64,000 bases of DNA from Candidatus Gastranaerophilales bacterium (GTDB lineage Bacteria; Cyanobacteriota; Vampirovibrionia; Gastranaerophilales; Gastranaerophilaceae), in the NCBI GenBank assembly GCA_944326425.1, contig CALVDX010000009.1:1-64000 (forward strand), written 5' to 3'. A program made the position numbers and the translations under genes. The notes beneath the pieces are model-generated. The model did no database searches. It was not told where the DNA came from and was given only the letters and a program-made list of their open reading frames with translations. Positions 16,852 through 25,792 of this stretch are shown here, one piece after another (the first letter of the stretch is position 1; every line of letters starts with the position of its first letter).

Positions 16852-18163
16852 AAAATTTCTCTTTGTATTCATTTTATTACTTTTTGCACAAAACAGCTTT
16901 GCTGTAGATATAAGCGAATTAAATACAGACTTTTTTAAAAGGTTTAACGACGAATACTTAAATGAATATATACAAGAGGCATTAAATAATAACCATAATT
17001 TAAAGAAGGCAGGGCACGTTGTTGAACAATACAGACAGCAGACAAAATACTCATTAGGTCGGGAATTACCGTCATTAAGTGTCGGAGCCAACTATCTCGG
17101 AGTTAAAGTTCCCGAATTAGACAATTTTCAATTAAAGGACAACGCATTTATACTACCGTTTATTGCACGCTATGAAGCAGATTTACTGTTAAAAAACAGG
17201 GATAAAACAAAAGCTGTAAAAAAATCTTACGAAAGTGCTAAGTTTAATGAAAAAGCTATTTATCTTGCGCTTTTAACAGATGTTGCCACAGTTTATACAA
17301 ATATTCTGCAATATGATTATTTAATAGAGAAGCAAATAGATATACTGCAAAATCAGGAAGAAATCCTAAAAAGAAATAATAAAAAATTTGAGCGCGGGGT
17401 TATAAGCGAAACGGAATTAAACAACACAAAAATGGCTGTAGAATCAGCAAAAAGCGCACTGGAAAAACTTAAAAGAGAACGTGAAACCGCAATGATGCAA
17501 TTAGCCGTACTTACAGGAAATTCATCATGTAATATTTCACAAATGCAAATAGGAAGATTAGAAAATTTTGAATATACCGGCGAAATTCCTTCTGAAATGT
17601 CTTCCGATGTAATTTTTTCAAGACCTGATGTTAAAATAGCCGAAACAAATCTTGAAAAAGCCAAAATTGATGTGAGAGTCGCAAAAAAAGAATTTTTTCC
17701 GACATTTAATATTGTCGGTATCTGGGCATTTAATACAATTGCCCCGGGAACTTTTTTCTCCTGGGAATCATCCCTTGCCGCCATTTTAGCCGGGGCAACA
17801 CAAGATATATTTAAAGGCGGGATGAAAACAGCAAATTTAAAAATACAAAAAGCAAAATATGAAGAACTGTTTGAAAACTACAATCAAACTAACCTGGAGG
17901 CTGTAAAAGAAGTAAATACAGCTCTCTGCATAATTAAATATGATAAACAAATTGAAAATCATACAAAATCCGAACTTGATATTGCGGACAGAAATTTTAA
18001 TAACGCACAGAAAAAACTTAATCAAGGTGTAATCTCGGAGCCGGAATTTCTCATAGAAGAAAATAAACTTATAAACTCACAAACAAATTATACACAGGCT
18101 AAAACGCAAAGAATAATAAATTATTTCACCCTGTATAAAGCGGTCGGAGGAAATTTAGGATAA
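16844..18163 (+). CDS. TolC-family outer-membrane efflux protein
   Basis: A 439-residue outer-membrane channel of the OEP family. Residues 1-20 are a signal peptide (FLFVFILLLFAQNSFAVD). Two long alpha-helical OEP repeats can be seen (about 60-230 and 260-435), rich in coiled-coil heptads with conserved asparagines, and the typical RPDVKIAETNLEKAKIDV at about 262-279. It would trimerise and connect the pump to the outside. E. coli ybhGFSR relies on an unlinked TolC, whereas here the channel is inside the operon, right after the regulator. Confidence 0.9.
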   Translation: MFKKFLFVFILLLFAQNSFAVDISELNTDFFKRFNDEYLNEYIQEALNNNHNLKKAGHVVEQYRQQTKYSLGRELPSLSVGANYLGVKVPELDNFQLKDNAFILPFIARYEADLLLKNRDKTKAVKKSYESAKFNEKAIYLALLTDVATVYTNILQYDYLIEKQIDILQNQEEILKRNNKKFERGVISETELNNTKMAVESAKSALEKLKRERETAMMQLAVLTGNSSCNISQMQIGRLENFEYTGEIPSEMSSDVIFSRPDVKIAETNLEKAKIDVRVAKKEFFPTFNIVGIWAFNTIAPGTFFSWESSLAAILAGATQDIFKGGMKTANLKIQKAKYEELFENYNQTNLEAVKEVNTALCIIKYDKQIENHTKSELDIADRNFNNAQKKLNQGVISEPEFLIEENKLINSQTNYTQAKTQRIINYFTLYKAVGGNLG

Positions 18164-18183
18164 ATAAAAAGAGGTAACATCTT

Positions 18184-19032
18184 ATGAAGAAAAAAGTAAT
18201 TATAATCCTATTATTACTATTAATCATCAGCGGAATATCAGTATTTTGCTTTTTAAAAAACCGTAAAGCAAATGATGAATTAACATTGTACGGAAATATT
18301 GAAATACGTCAGGTTGATTTAAGTTTTCAGGTTGCGGGAAAAATTGCAAAACTGTTAAAAGAAGAAGGCGACACGGTAAAGGAAAATGAATTAATTGCCA
18401 TTCTGGACGACAGAGATTACGTTTCAAATCTGGAAAAAGCTGCCGCAGATGTAGAAAAGACTCTCGCACTAAAAACCGATGCAGAATCCAAATTTGAACG
18501 AAATGCCCCGCTTGTTGATGATAATACGATTTCAAAACAGGATTATGACACGCTTTTAAATACAAAAAATAAAACAAAAGCCGATTATGACGCTGCTGTT
18601 GCACAGAAGAATTTTGCCGAAAACCAGCTTGATTACACAAAAGTATATGCACCGGAAGAAGGAATTATTATGGTAAGGATACAGGAGGCAGGCGCAAATG
18701 TTTCCAAAGGGCAGCCGGTTTACACAATGGCAAAAACAAAACCTGTATGGGTAAGAGCTTATATTAATGAAACAGACTTAGGAAACATTAAATACGGTCA
18801 GGAAGTAAAAGTTTATACAGATACAACCAATCCAAAAACCGGAGAGAAACGACAATATAAAGGACAAATCGGGTACATTTCTCCGGTTGCCGAATTTACA
18901 CCAAAGACCGTTCAATCAACCGACATAAGGACAAATCTTGTTTACCGGATAAGAGTTTATATTTACGATATAGACGAATATCTCCGTCAGGGAATGCCGG
19001 TAACAATAAAAGTTGACTTAAGAGGTAATTAA
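18184..19032 (+). CDS. HlyD-type periplasmic adaptor (YbhG-like)
   Basis: A 282-residue membrane fusion protein with an N-terminal membrane anchor (6-24), a biotinyl-lipoyl half-motif split by a helical hairpin (VAGKIAKLLKEEGDTVKENE at about 49-68, closing at APEEGIIMVRIQEAGANVSK), and a beta-barrel domain. It bridges the inner-membrane ABC transporter and the TolC-like channel. The length is about that of E. coli YbhG. Ribosome-binding site AGAGGT. Confidence 0.9.
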   Translation: MKKKVIIILLLLLIISGISVFCFLKNRKANDELTLYGNIEIRQVDLSFQVAGKIAKLLKEEGDTVKENELIAILDDRDYVSNLEKAAADVEKTLALKTDAESKFERNAPLVDDNTISKQDYDTLLNTKNKTKADYDAAVAQKNFAENQLDYTKVYAPEEGIIMVRIQEAGANVSKGQPVYTMAKTKPVWVRAYINETDLGNIKYGQEVKVYTDTTNPKTGEKRQYKGQIGYISPVAEFTPKTVQSTDIRTNLVYRIRVYIYDIDEYLRQGMPVTIKVDLRGN

Positions 19033-19043
19033 AAAAAAAGTAA

Positions 19044-20612
19044 ATGAATACCGTTGAAATCAAGTCGCTTACAAAAAATTTTGATAAAATAACCGCCCTT
19101 AACAACCTTTCTCTAAACATTGAAAAAGGAAAAATCACAGGGTTAATAGGAGCGGACGGAGCCGGGAAAACAACCCTTTTAAGAACAATTATCGGGCTTT
19201 TAATACCTGATAGAGGCTACATTCGTACGCACGGTTATAATCCTGCAATACAGAAAGATAAATTAACACCGCTTATAGGGTATATGCCGCAAAAATTCGG
19301 GCTTTATGAAGACTTAACTGTAATAGAAAATTTAACGCTCTACGCTGATTTAAAAGGGGTAAATATTGAAACAGGAACACAAGCAAAGAAAAACCCGCTT
19401 TCTACTCTTACTAAAAAACAAGAAAACAACTCTTTTGAAAAAATGCTTGAATTTACCAAACTTGCCCCGTTTAAAGACAGACTTGCCGGCGCGCTGTCAG
19501 GCGGGATGAAACAAAAATTAGGTTTAGCCTGTACACTTCTTGGGAACCCTGAATTTTTACTTCTTGATGAACCCTCGGTAGGGGTTGACCCTATTTCCCG
19601 CAAAGATTTAATGCAAATGGTACGGGAAATGATAAATCCGGAAACAACAGTTCTGTGGTCAACCGCATATTTGGACGAGGCGCACAGTTTTGATACGGCT
19701 GTAGTAATTGACAAAGGTAAAATAATTTACGAAGGTAACCCCCACGACTTAGCAGCAACCCCGCAGGAATTTGAAAACAAAGTAATAGAACTTATGGGCG
19801 GATACAAGCAGGAGCCGTCTAAAATCGCTGAAAATTATGAATATAAAATCATTTCAGGAGAAAAAACAAATACAACCTGTCCTGTTGAGGCTGATAACCT
19901 TGAAAAGAAATACGGAAGTTTTTACGCTGTAAAAAACAATTCCTTTTGTATAAAAAAGGGGGAAATATTCGGGCTTTTAGGTCCTAACGGGGCAGGAAAA
20001 TCAACCTCTTTTAAAATGATGTGCGGGCTTGCAAAGCCGACAGGCGGAACAGCAAGAATTATGGGAATTGATATTACCAGAGATCCCGAAAAGGCCCGTT
20101 CAAATCTGGGATATATGGCGCAAAAATTCTCTCTTTACGGAAGTCTTACAGTAAAAGAAAATCTCGATTTTTTTGCCTCCGCTTACGGAATTAAATTTAA
20201 AAACAGAGCCCGAAAGGTAGAACAAATTATTGATGTTTTCGGATTAAAGGATTATCAAAACCAGAAAAGCGAAGAGCTTCCGCTGGGGTTAAAGCAGCGG
20301 CTTTCAATGGCATGCGCGTTAATTCACAACCCGCCGGTATTATTCTTAGATGAGCCTACCTCCGGAGTTGATGTACTCACCAGACGTGATTTTTGGAACC
20401 ACATTACATCACTTGCAAAAAAAGGTGTAACAATTCTTGTTACTACACACTTTATGGATGAGGCAGAATACTGCGATCGTATAAGCCTGTTTTATCACGG
20501 AGAAACAATCGCAACAGGCACCCCGCAGGAGCTGAAAGACAAAGCGCATGCAAAGACTATGGAGGATACTTTTATTACCCTCATTAAAGAGAGTGAGGAC
20601 ACAAATACATAA
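19044..20612 (+). CDS. ABC transporter ATPase with two fused nucleotide-binding domains (YbhF-like)
   Basis: A 522-residue cytoplasmic ATPase, two ABC domains in tandem. Domain 1: Walker A variant GADGAGKTT (36-44), signature LSGGMKQ (151-157), Walker B FLLLDEP (171-177), and tyrosine 209 in place of the switch histidine. Domain 2: Walker A GPNGAGKST (313-321), degenerate signature LPLGLKQ (412-418), Walker B VLFLDEP (432-438), and a normal switch His469. So each composite site carries one irregular element, suggesting one of the two sites is poorly active. As I recall, E. coli YbhF shows the same asymmetry in domain 1. It energises the two ABC-2 permeases that follow; the 3' end overlaps the next gene by 1 base. 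Confidence 0.92.
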   Translation: MNTVEIKSLTKNFDKITALNNLSLNIEKGKITGLIGADGAGKTTLLRTIIGLLIPDRGYIRTHGYNPAIQKDKLTPLIGYMPQKFGLYEDLTVIENLTLYADLKGVNIETGTQAKKNPLSTLTKKQENNSFEKMLEFTKLAPFKDRLAGALSGGMKQKLGLACTLLGNPEFLLLDEPSVGVDPISRKDLMQMVREMINPETTVLWSTAYLDEAHSFDTAVVIDKGKIIYEGNPHDLAATPQEFENKVIELMGGYKQEPSKIAENYEYKIISGEKTNTTCPVEADNLEKKYGSFYAVKNNSFCIKKGEIFGLLGPNGAGKSTSFKMMCGLAKPTGGTARIMGIDITRDPEKARSNLGYMAQKFSLYGSLTVKENLDFFASAYGIKFKNRARKVEQIIDVFGLKDYQNQKSEELPLGLKQRLSMACALIHNPPVLFLDEPTSGVDVLTRRDFWNHITSLAKKGVTILVTTHFMDEAEYCDRISLFYHGETIATGTPQELKDKAHAKTMEDTFITLIKESEDTNT

Positions 20613-21781
20613 TGAGAATTCTTCTTGCATTGATTAAAAAAGAAATTAAACAAATACTCCGGGATCCGAGCAGTATAATAATCGCTTTTATACTCCCGCT
20701 TATCTCTATCATAATTTATATGTACGGTATAAATCTGGATTCTGTTAAAGTAACCATGGGGATAAAAAATGACGATCCTAATCCTGAAACCGCCACACTT
20801 GTAAAATCCTTTGGTCACAGTAAATATGTAAATTCTATTTATTTTGATAATTTAAGAGATATCGAAACAGCAATTGCCCGTTCCAAAATTAAAGGCGCTG
20901 TTATAATCCCCAATGATTTTTCAACAAAACTTGCAAGAGGACAGAACGCAGACTTACTGATTATTACAGACGGTTCTGAAGTAAATACGGCAAACTACGT
21001 ACAAAATTACGCAGTTTCCATAGCAAATAACTGGCTTGCAGCAAGCAAATACGGCAGCAACACAAAACCTCCGGCCGTAAATGCCGAAATCCGAACATGG
21101 TACAACCCCGATTTAAACAGTCATTATTTTATTGTTCCGGGCTCAATTGCAATCACAATGACGTTAATAGGAATTTTATTAACCTCGCTGGTTGTTGCGC
21201 GGGAATGGGAGCGGGGCACAATGGAGGCAATGCTTTCAACATCCGTAAAAACTATTCATATAGTTTTAGGAAAATATATTCCATACTTTATTTTAGGAAT
21301 ACTATCCCTCGGGTTTAATATTTTCCTCTGCGTAGTAATATTTCAAATCCCGTTCAGGGGAAGTTATACTGTTTTATTTCTTGTAAGCAGCCTGTTTTTA
21401 TTCACGGCCCTTGGTATAGGGTTAAATATTTCTTCCGTACTAAAAAATCAGTTTCTTGCAAGTATGGTCGCAATGAGTTTAGGATTTATGCCCGCATTAA
21501 TGCTTTCCGGATTACTGTTTCCAATAAACTCCATGCCTGTATTTTTCCAACATTTGACAAGAATTATTCCGCCAAGATACTACGTTTCTTTTATAGAAAG
21601 CGAGTTTATGGCAGGAGGTGTGAACAGCATAAGATTGGAAAACGCTGTCTATTTAACGATTCTTGGGCTTTTGTTTTTTGCAGCCGTTTATAAAAACACA
21701 TCTATGAGATTAGAAAATGTCCCCTATGCAAGAGCACCGAAACTGTCGGACAGTACTAACAATCCGGAGGTAAAAGAATGA
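20612..21781 (+). CDS. ABC-2 type permease (YbhS-like)
   Basis: A 389-residue inner-membrane protein: one N-terminal transmembrane helix (IIIAFILPLISIIIYMYG, about 21-38), a large periplasmic domain to about residue 170, then five hydrophobic segments, including the ABC2 block RIIPPRYYVSFIESEF near 325-340. It forms a heterodimer with the next permease. Start and stop both overlap neighbours (TAATG with the ATPase gene, ATGA with the next), so translation is coupled. Confidence 0.9.
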   Translation: MRILLALIKKEIKQILRDPSSIIIAFILPLISIIIYMYGINLDSVKVTMGIKNDDPNPETATLVKSFGHSKYVNSIYFDNLRDIETAIARSKIKGAVIIPNDFSTKLARGQNADLLIITDGSEVNTANYVQNYAVSIANNWLAASKYGSNTKPPAVNAEIRTWYNPDLNSHYFIVPGSIAITMTLIGILLTSLVVAREWERGTMEAMLSTSVKTIHIVLGKYIPYFILGILSLGFNIFLCVVIFQIPFRGSYTVLFLVSSLFLFTALGIGLNISSVLKNQFLASMVAMSLGFMPALMLSGLLFPINSMPVFFQHLTRIIPPRYYVSFIESEFMAGGVNSIRLENAVYLTILGLLFFAAVYKNTSMRLENVPYARAPKLSDSTNNPEVKE

Positions 21782-22893
21782 TAAGAGATTTTTTGCGCCG
21801 GGTTATGGCATTAATAAAAAAAGAGTTCATAACAATCTGGAATGACCCGAAAACAAAGGGGATAATTATCGGGATGCCTGTTATGCAGCTTTTGATATTC
21901 TCAAATGCCGTAACTATGGAGGTTCAAAATATCGATGCTGCGGTCCTTGACCGCTCGCAAAGCGTTGAATCAAGAGAACTTTTATCAAGGTTTGAACACT
22001 CACCCAGATTCCGGAATTTCTATTACACTATTAATGAAGAAGATTTCAAAAACAAACTGGACACACAAAAAGTCCAGATAGGGTTAATAATAAACAATGA
22101 TTTTTCAAGAAATATCAAATCAGGTAAAACGGCATCTGTTCAAGTTATAGCAGACGGCAGGCAAACAAATTCCGCGTCAATTGCCTCCGGTTATGCCGCA
22201 CAAATTATTACAGGCTACGGGGCAGAAATTACACAAAACACGAATACCCCGGGTATAAATGCCTCTATTAGAAACTGGTTTAACCCGAACCTGGAATATA
22301 AGTGGTACATACTAACAGTAATTGTTGCAATGCTGTCGCTTGTTACAACCCTAATTTTAACATCTCTGTCAATAGCAAGAGAACGGGAACTGGGTACCTT
22401 TGACCAGCTCATAGTAAGCCCGCTGTCATCTTTTGAAATTTTATTAGGCAAGTCTATCCCGCCGCTTATAATTGCAATGACTTTAACAATGTTTATGACC
22501 GGATTTGTAATTGTATTTTTCCATATACCTTTTGCCGGTTCCTTTTTATTATTTATGATTTCAATTTTTATTTCACTCCTTGCAATAGTCGGAGTCGGGC
22601 TCTATATTTCAGCAGTTTGTAATACGCAGCAGCAGGCGATTCTTTCAGTAATGACTTTTATGATGCCTGCAGTACTATTATCCGGTTTTGTTTCTCCGAT
22701 TGAAGATATGCCGCAAATATTACAACTCATAACCTGGCTTAATCCGGTGCGTTTCTTTATGATTCTGACCCGCGGAATCTTTCTTAAGGGTATGGGGATT
22801 GGAGATGCTATTACAAACATAATACCTTTAATTATTATTGCAGGAATAACCCTTTCGCTTGCAGGCAGAACTTTTAAAAGAAAACTGGGGTAG
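21778..22893 (+). CDS. ABC-2 type permease (YbhR-like)
   Basis: A 371-residue paralogue of the preceding permease with the same order: one N-terminal helix, a periplasmic domain (about 45-170) and five C-terminal helices; the ABC2 block is TWLNPVRFFMILTRGIFLKG near 318-337. Last gene of the efflux operon; a bidirectional terminator follows at 22931. Substrates of the E. coli equivalent include some antibiotics and cations, but the substrate here cannot be inferred. Confidence 0.9.
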   Translation: MIRDFLRRVMALIKKEFITIWNDPKTKGIIIGMPVMQLLIFSNAVTMEVQNIDAAVLDRSQSVESRELLSRFEHSPRFRNFYYTINEEDFKNKLDTQKVQIGLIINNDFSRNIKSGKTASVQVIADGRQTNSASIASGYAAQIITGYGAEITQNTNTPGINASIRNWFNPNLEYKWYILTVIVAMLSLVTTLILTSLSIARERELGTFDQLIVSPLSSFEILLGKSIPPLIIAMTLTMFMTGFVIVFFHIPFAGSFLLFMISIFISLLAIVGVGLYISAVCNTQQQAILSVMTFMMPAVLLSGFVSPIEDMPQILQLITWLNPVRFFMILTRGIFLKGMGIGDAITNIIPLIIIAGITLSLAGRTFKRKLG

Positions 22894-22930
22894 TATCATC
22901 AGTATATCAAGAAATCATTATCGTAACAAA

Positions 22931-22960
22931 AACAGGCTGATAATTATCAGCCTGTTTTTT
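22931..22960. terminator. Bidirectional terminator
   Basis: Perfect 22-bp palindrome (CAGGCTGATAA and its complement, 22933-22954) with A and T runs on both sides, between the convergent permease and lipoprotein genes. Confidence 0.88.
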
Positions 22961-22976
22961 AAGTTATTATATCTTA

Positions 22977-24527
22977 TTACAATGCAGCTCCGACACTTGC
23001 AGGGATTACACCCATAGCTGCCGCACCGTCAAGAAAAGACGGGAACACTATTGCATCAAGAGCATAAGCACCTGCTACAACTGTTACAACCACTATACCT
23101 GCTTTTACTGCCGCCGGTAAATTTTCAATTGCTTCTCTTACTTCATCAAAAGACGTCTTTGCCCTTACACCTAACGAAGTTTCGCCAATAACCATTTCTC
23201 CCGGTCTTGGAAGTAATATTACACTGTTATCGCCAAGTTTAAAATGCGCAGGCTTGCCGTTTTTAATATTTTCAAGCGCCTTTTCCATCATAGCAGCTGA
23301 TAATTCCTTTTTAATTTTGTCCCTTATGGCTTTGTCTTGCCTGTACCAATTTTCATCTTTCATATTCAAATCTTTATCAAAATATTTTACATCATAATCT
23401 GACCCAAAGAAAGCCATGTTTGATGTACAGCAGGCATATCCGCCATTCTCCAAGGCATGAATTTTTAGTTCTTCAAAAGAGGAATTTGAATCTAATTTTC
23501 TCTTATAATCCAGCCCGATTGTGTTTGTAAGTTTTATAGTATATTTCCCTTCAGGGAAGTGATCGCCGGTATTATATTTAAAAATCAGACCATTGCCGTC
23601 TTGCTTAGCATCAACTATTTCTATACTAGGCATTGTAGATGCAATTACGGTTTTAACCATATTAAGCTCTTTATCTGATAGAGGATTGTTAAATTTTACA
23701 ATTTTATTATCTGTATTTTCCGGTAAAGTTGTAAACATATCAGACATACCTGTTGAACCAAAAGGTTGTCTATAAGGTGATACTTGTGAGTTTTGTTTGA
23801 AAGCTTCAAATTTACTTAATAATTTACCATCTTTTGAAAATGCGAGAGCTTCTACATTATCATCATTTTTATAAATAAGATTGAAATTACCGTTTCTTAA
23901 CCTGTCAATTTTGAAACTATGACTGTCAAACAGGTCATACTTTCCGCTATATCCGCCATTTTTATCGGCCTTCATCTTATATTTGCCATCAATAACAAAT
24001 CCGTTAGACATAGCTTCTACCTGTTTAAACTTTCCGTCATTGATGTATGGCAGAGCCTGAAAAATTGCTACCTGATAGGTTCGGTTATTACGAAACGGAA
24101 AAAATTGAGAAATATCTACAGGAAATATTCCATTATCATGCAGCATATCTATATTAGAGGAATTAATTGATGTAACACCGTTTGCAGAGTTGATTTGGAG
24201 ATTAACATCTTTACCGGCAGACGCAGTGTCAGGAACAGATATACTGCTCATGGGGGTTGCCTGTAACATGGTCCTTTGCAGAGAATCAACCAGCGCTAAA
24301 GATTTTTCAACATTAGCAAACACTGAGTCAGGAGAGGACATATATACCCCCTGTAACATGTTCTCTTGTAAAGACTCAACAATCGCCTTTGTTTTTTCAA
24401 ATATATCTTGTTCGGGAGATTTCTGAATAGAGCAGGATGTTAGCCCTGCTGCAAGTGCAGCCGGCAAAACCAGTTTTTTAGAGTACTTTTGTACTGTATT
24501 CATCATTTGAGTTGAAACTACTTTCAT
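22977..24527 (-). CDS. Lipoprotein of unknown function with duplicated segment
   Basis: A 516-residue protein with a lipobox LTSC (Cys32) after an Ala/Leu-rich hydrophobic stretch, so a lipoprotein exported by Sec is expected. Just after it a 30-residue unit is duplicated: SLQENMLQGVYMSSPDSVF and SLQRTMLQATPMSS, visible in the DNA as two ctgtaacatg copies at 24261 and 24351, exactly 90 bp apart. The middle part is a globular domain that I do not recognise. The last 45 residues are hydrophobic and Ala/Gly/Val-rich (AGIVVVTVVAGAYALDAIVF), unusual for a lipoprotein; it may insert in a membrane. Ribosome-binding site GAAAGG. An HLR1-like site lies 77-94 bp upstream. Confidence 0.75.
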   Translation of the reverse strand: MKVVSTQMMNTVQKYSKKLVLPAALAAGLTSCSIQKSPEQDIFEKTKAIVESLQENMLQGVYMSSPDSVFANVEKSLALVDSLQRTMLQATPMSSISVPDTASAGKDVNLQINSANGVTSINSSNIDMLHDNGIFPVDISQFFPFRNNRTYQVAIFQALPYINDGKFKQVEAMSNGFVIDGKYKMKADKNGGYSGKYDLFDSHSFKIDRLRNGNFNLIYKNDDNVEALAFSKDGKLLSKFEAFKQNSQVSPYRQPFGSTGMSDMFTTLPENTDNKIVKFNNPLSDKELNMVKTVIASTMPSIEIVDAKQDGNGLIFKYNTGDHFPEGKYTIKLTNTIGLDYKRKLDSNSSFEELKIHALENGGYACCTSNMAFFGSDYDVKYFDKDLNMKDENWYRQDKAIRDKIKKELSAAMMEKALENIKNGKPAHFKLGDNSVILLPRPGEMVIGETSLGVRAKTSFDEVREAIENLPAAVKAGIVVVTVVAGAYALDAIVFPSFLDGAAAMGVIPASVGAAL

Positions 24528-24603
24528 AAATATAAACCTTTCTTTATAACATTGTGTTTGCTATAAGACACACACAAAAAAAAAATTGCCTTTTTCGGAC
24601 AAT

Positions 24604-24621
24604 ATTATAACGAAATGTAAA
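24604..24621 (-). promoter_or_regulatory. HLR1-like direct repeat upstream of the lipoprotein gene
   Basis: Minus strand TTTACATTTCGTTATAAT: TTTACATT-N2-GTTATAAT, one mismatch (TTATA for TTACA) from the HLR1 consensus. It is 77 bp upstream of the start codon. Confidence 0.4.
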
Positions 24622-24628
24622 GAAAAAT

Positions 24629-25792
24629 TTACAAATAGCGTACAATCACACGTTTGAAATACTTATCCTCAAGTATTTTTGCCATCTTTTTAATGATATT
24701 TTTTCTAATCTCAATTTCAATCGGCAAGTTCGGGTCATAGTGCGCCTGGTTAAGTTTTGCTCCGACCATAAACTCTATATAATCACTCTGCAGTAGGAAA
24801 TCCATTAATTCATACGCCGCATCGGATTCTTTACCTTTAAAACCGTTTTCTAAGTACTCAACCGTACGGGTCAAAGTCAATATTCCTTCCGTAACCAGAT
24901 CAACACCTTCCATATGGGAAACAGCAGGGAGTTTACCGAAACTTCCGCTCAAATCCGTATATACAGGAATATTCAATTCCCTTGATATAAGGTTTGCAGT
25001 AGTTCCACCGCAGATTGCTTTTTTGCAGTCCGAATTATAAAACTCAAATGCGTACTCTCTATCCTTTTCCATATGATAAGGAGGTCCTGTAAAAATAAGC
25101 GCTTTTCTCGGCGTGCGGTAGTGAATTACACAGCAGGAAGTATCGTCCTTGGCGTGCCTGTCAACCTCAGTATTAATCGCAAGACGCACAATCGCTCTCG
25201 AGAGTTCGCGGCTTGTAATATCCGGATTTTCATTAATCCTGTCCAACAGGCATTTAATAAGCCCGCTCCGTCTTAAACCGAGTTTAAGGTTAGGGTTGCC
25301 CAGCCCCGCCTGCGTTACCCCGTCAGAACAAAATATTAATCTGTCACCGAGTTTAAGTTTTAGATGGTAAATATGCATGTGCCGGTTTGTAAAGGTTTCT
25401 GAATCAATAACCGTAAACTCCGGTTCAACAACTTTCCCGTCGCTTATATAAACAAACGGCGGATTTCCTTCCTCTACTATTTTAACCTCGCCGTCCTCGC
25501 TGCAAACAGCAACAGAGAAGGTTGAATAACTTATTTTTCTTACCTTGCATACAGGAAGTGCGTTCATAACAACTTCGCAGGTGCGTTTTATATCTTTTCC
25601 CGCCTCTACAAATTTTAAAAGCATAGTTGCCGTCATTGAGGCAAGAATATCCGCCTTAATCCCGCTGCCAAGCCCATCCGAAAGGACAGCAATAAGTTCT
25701 CCGCGTTCAGGATAGCGTTTTGACATAAAACAGTCGCCAAAAGCATTTTGTCCGTATTTCTTTTCCTGTGAGCAGTCAATATCAATAAACAT
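24629..25792 (-). CDS. SpoIIE/PP2C-type phosphatase of the sensory hydrogenase operon
   Basis: A 387-residue protein with an N-terminal PP2C (SpoIIE) phosphatase domain (about 1-225): metal-binding aspartates in LSDGLGSGIKAD (33-44), FCSDGVTQAG (around 163-172) and HAKDDTSCCVI (around 216-226). The C-terminal 160 residues are an extra domain with GGTTANLISRELNIPVYTDL, found in phosphatases beside hydrogenases. The start codon overlaps the stop of the hydrogenase-like gene upstream (TAATG), so the two are translationally coupled. In group C3 [FeFe]-hydrogenase loci such a phosphatase is thought to relay a hydrogen or redox signal by dephosphorylating a protein partner; the partner is not identified. 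Confidence 0.85.
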   Translation of the reverse strand: MFIDIDCSQEKKYGQNAFGDCFMSKRYPERGELIAVLSDGLGSGIKADILASMTATMLLKFVEAGKDIKRTCEVVMNALPVCKVRKISYSTFSVAVCSEDGEVKIVEEGNPPFVYISDGKVVEPEFTVIDSETFTNRHMHIYHLKLKLGDRLIFCSDGVTQAGLGNPNLKLGLRRSGLIKCLLDRINENPDITSRELSRAIVRLAINTEVDRHAKDDTSCCVIHYRTPRKALIFTGPPYHMEKDREYAFEFYNSDCKKAICGGTTANLISRELNIPVYTDLSGSFGKLPAVSHMEGVDLVTEGILTLTRTVEYLENGFKGKESDAAYELMDFLLQSDYIEFMVGAKLNQAHYDPNLPIEIEIRKNIIKKMAKILEDKYFKRVIVRYL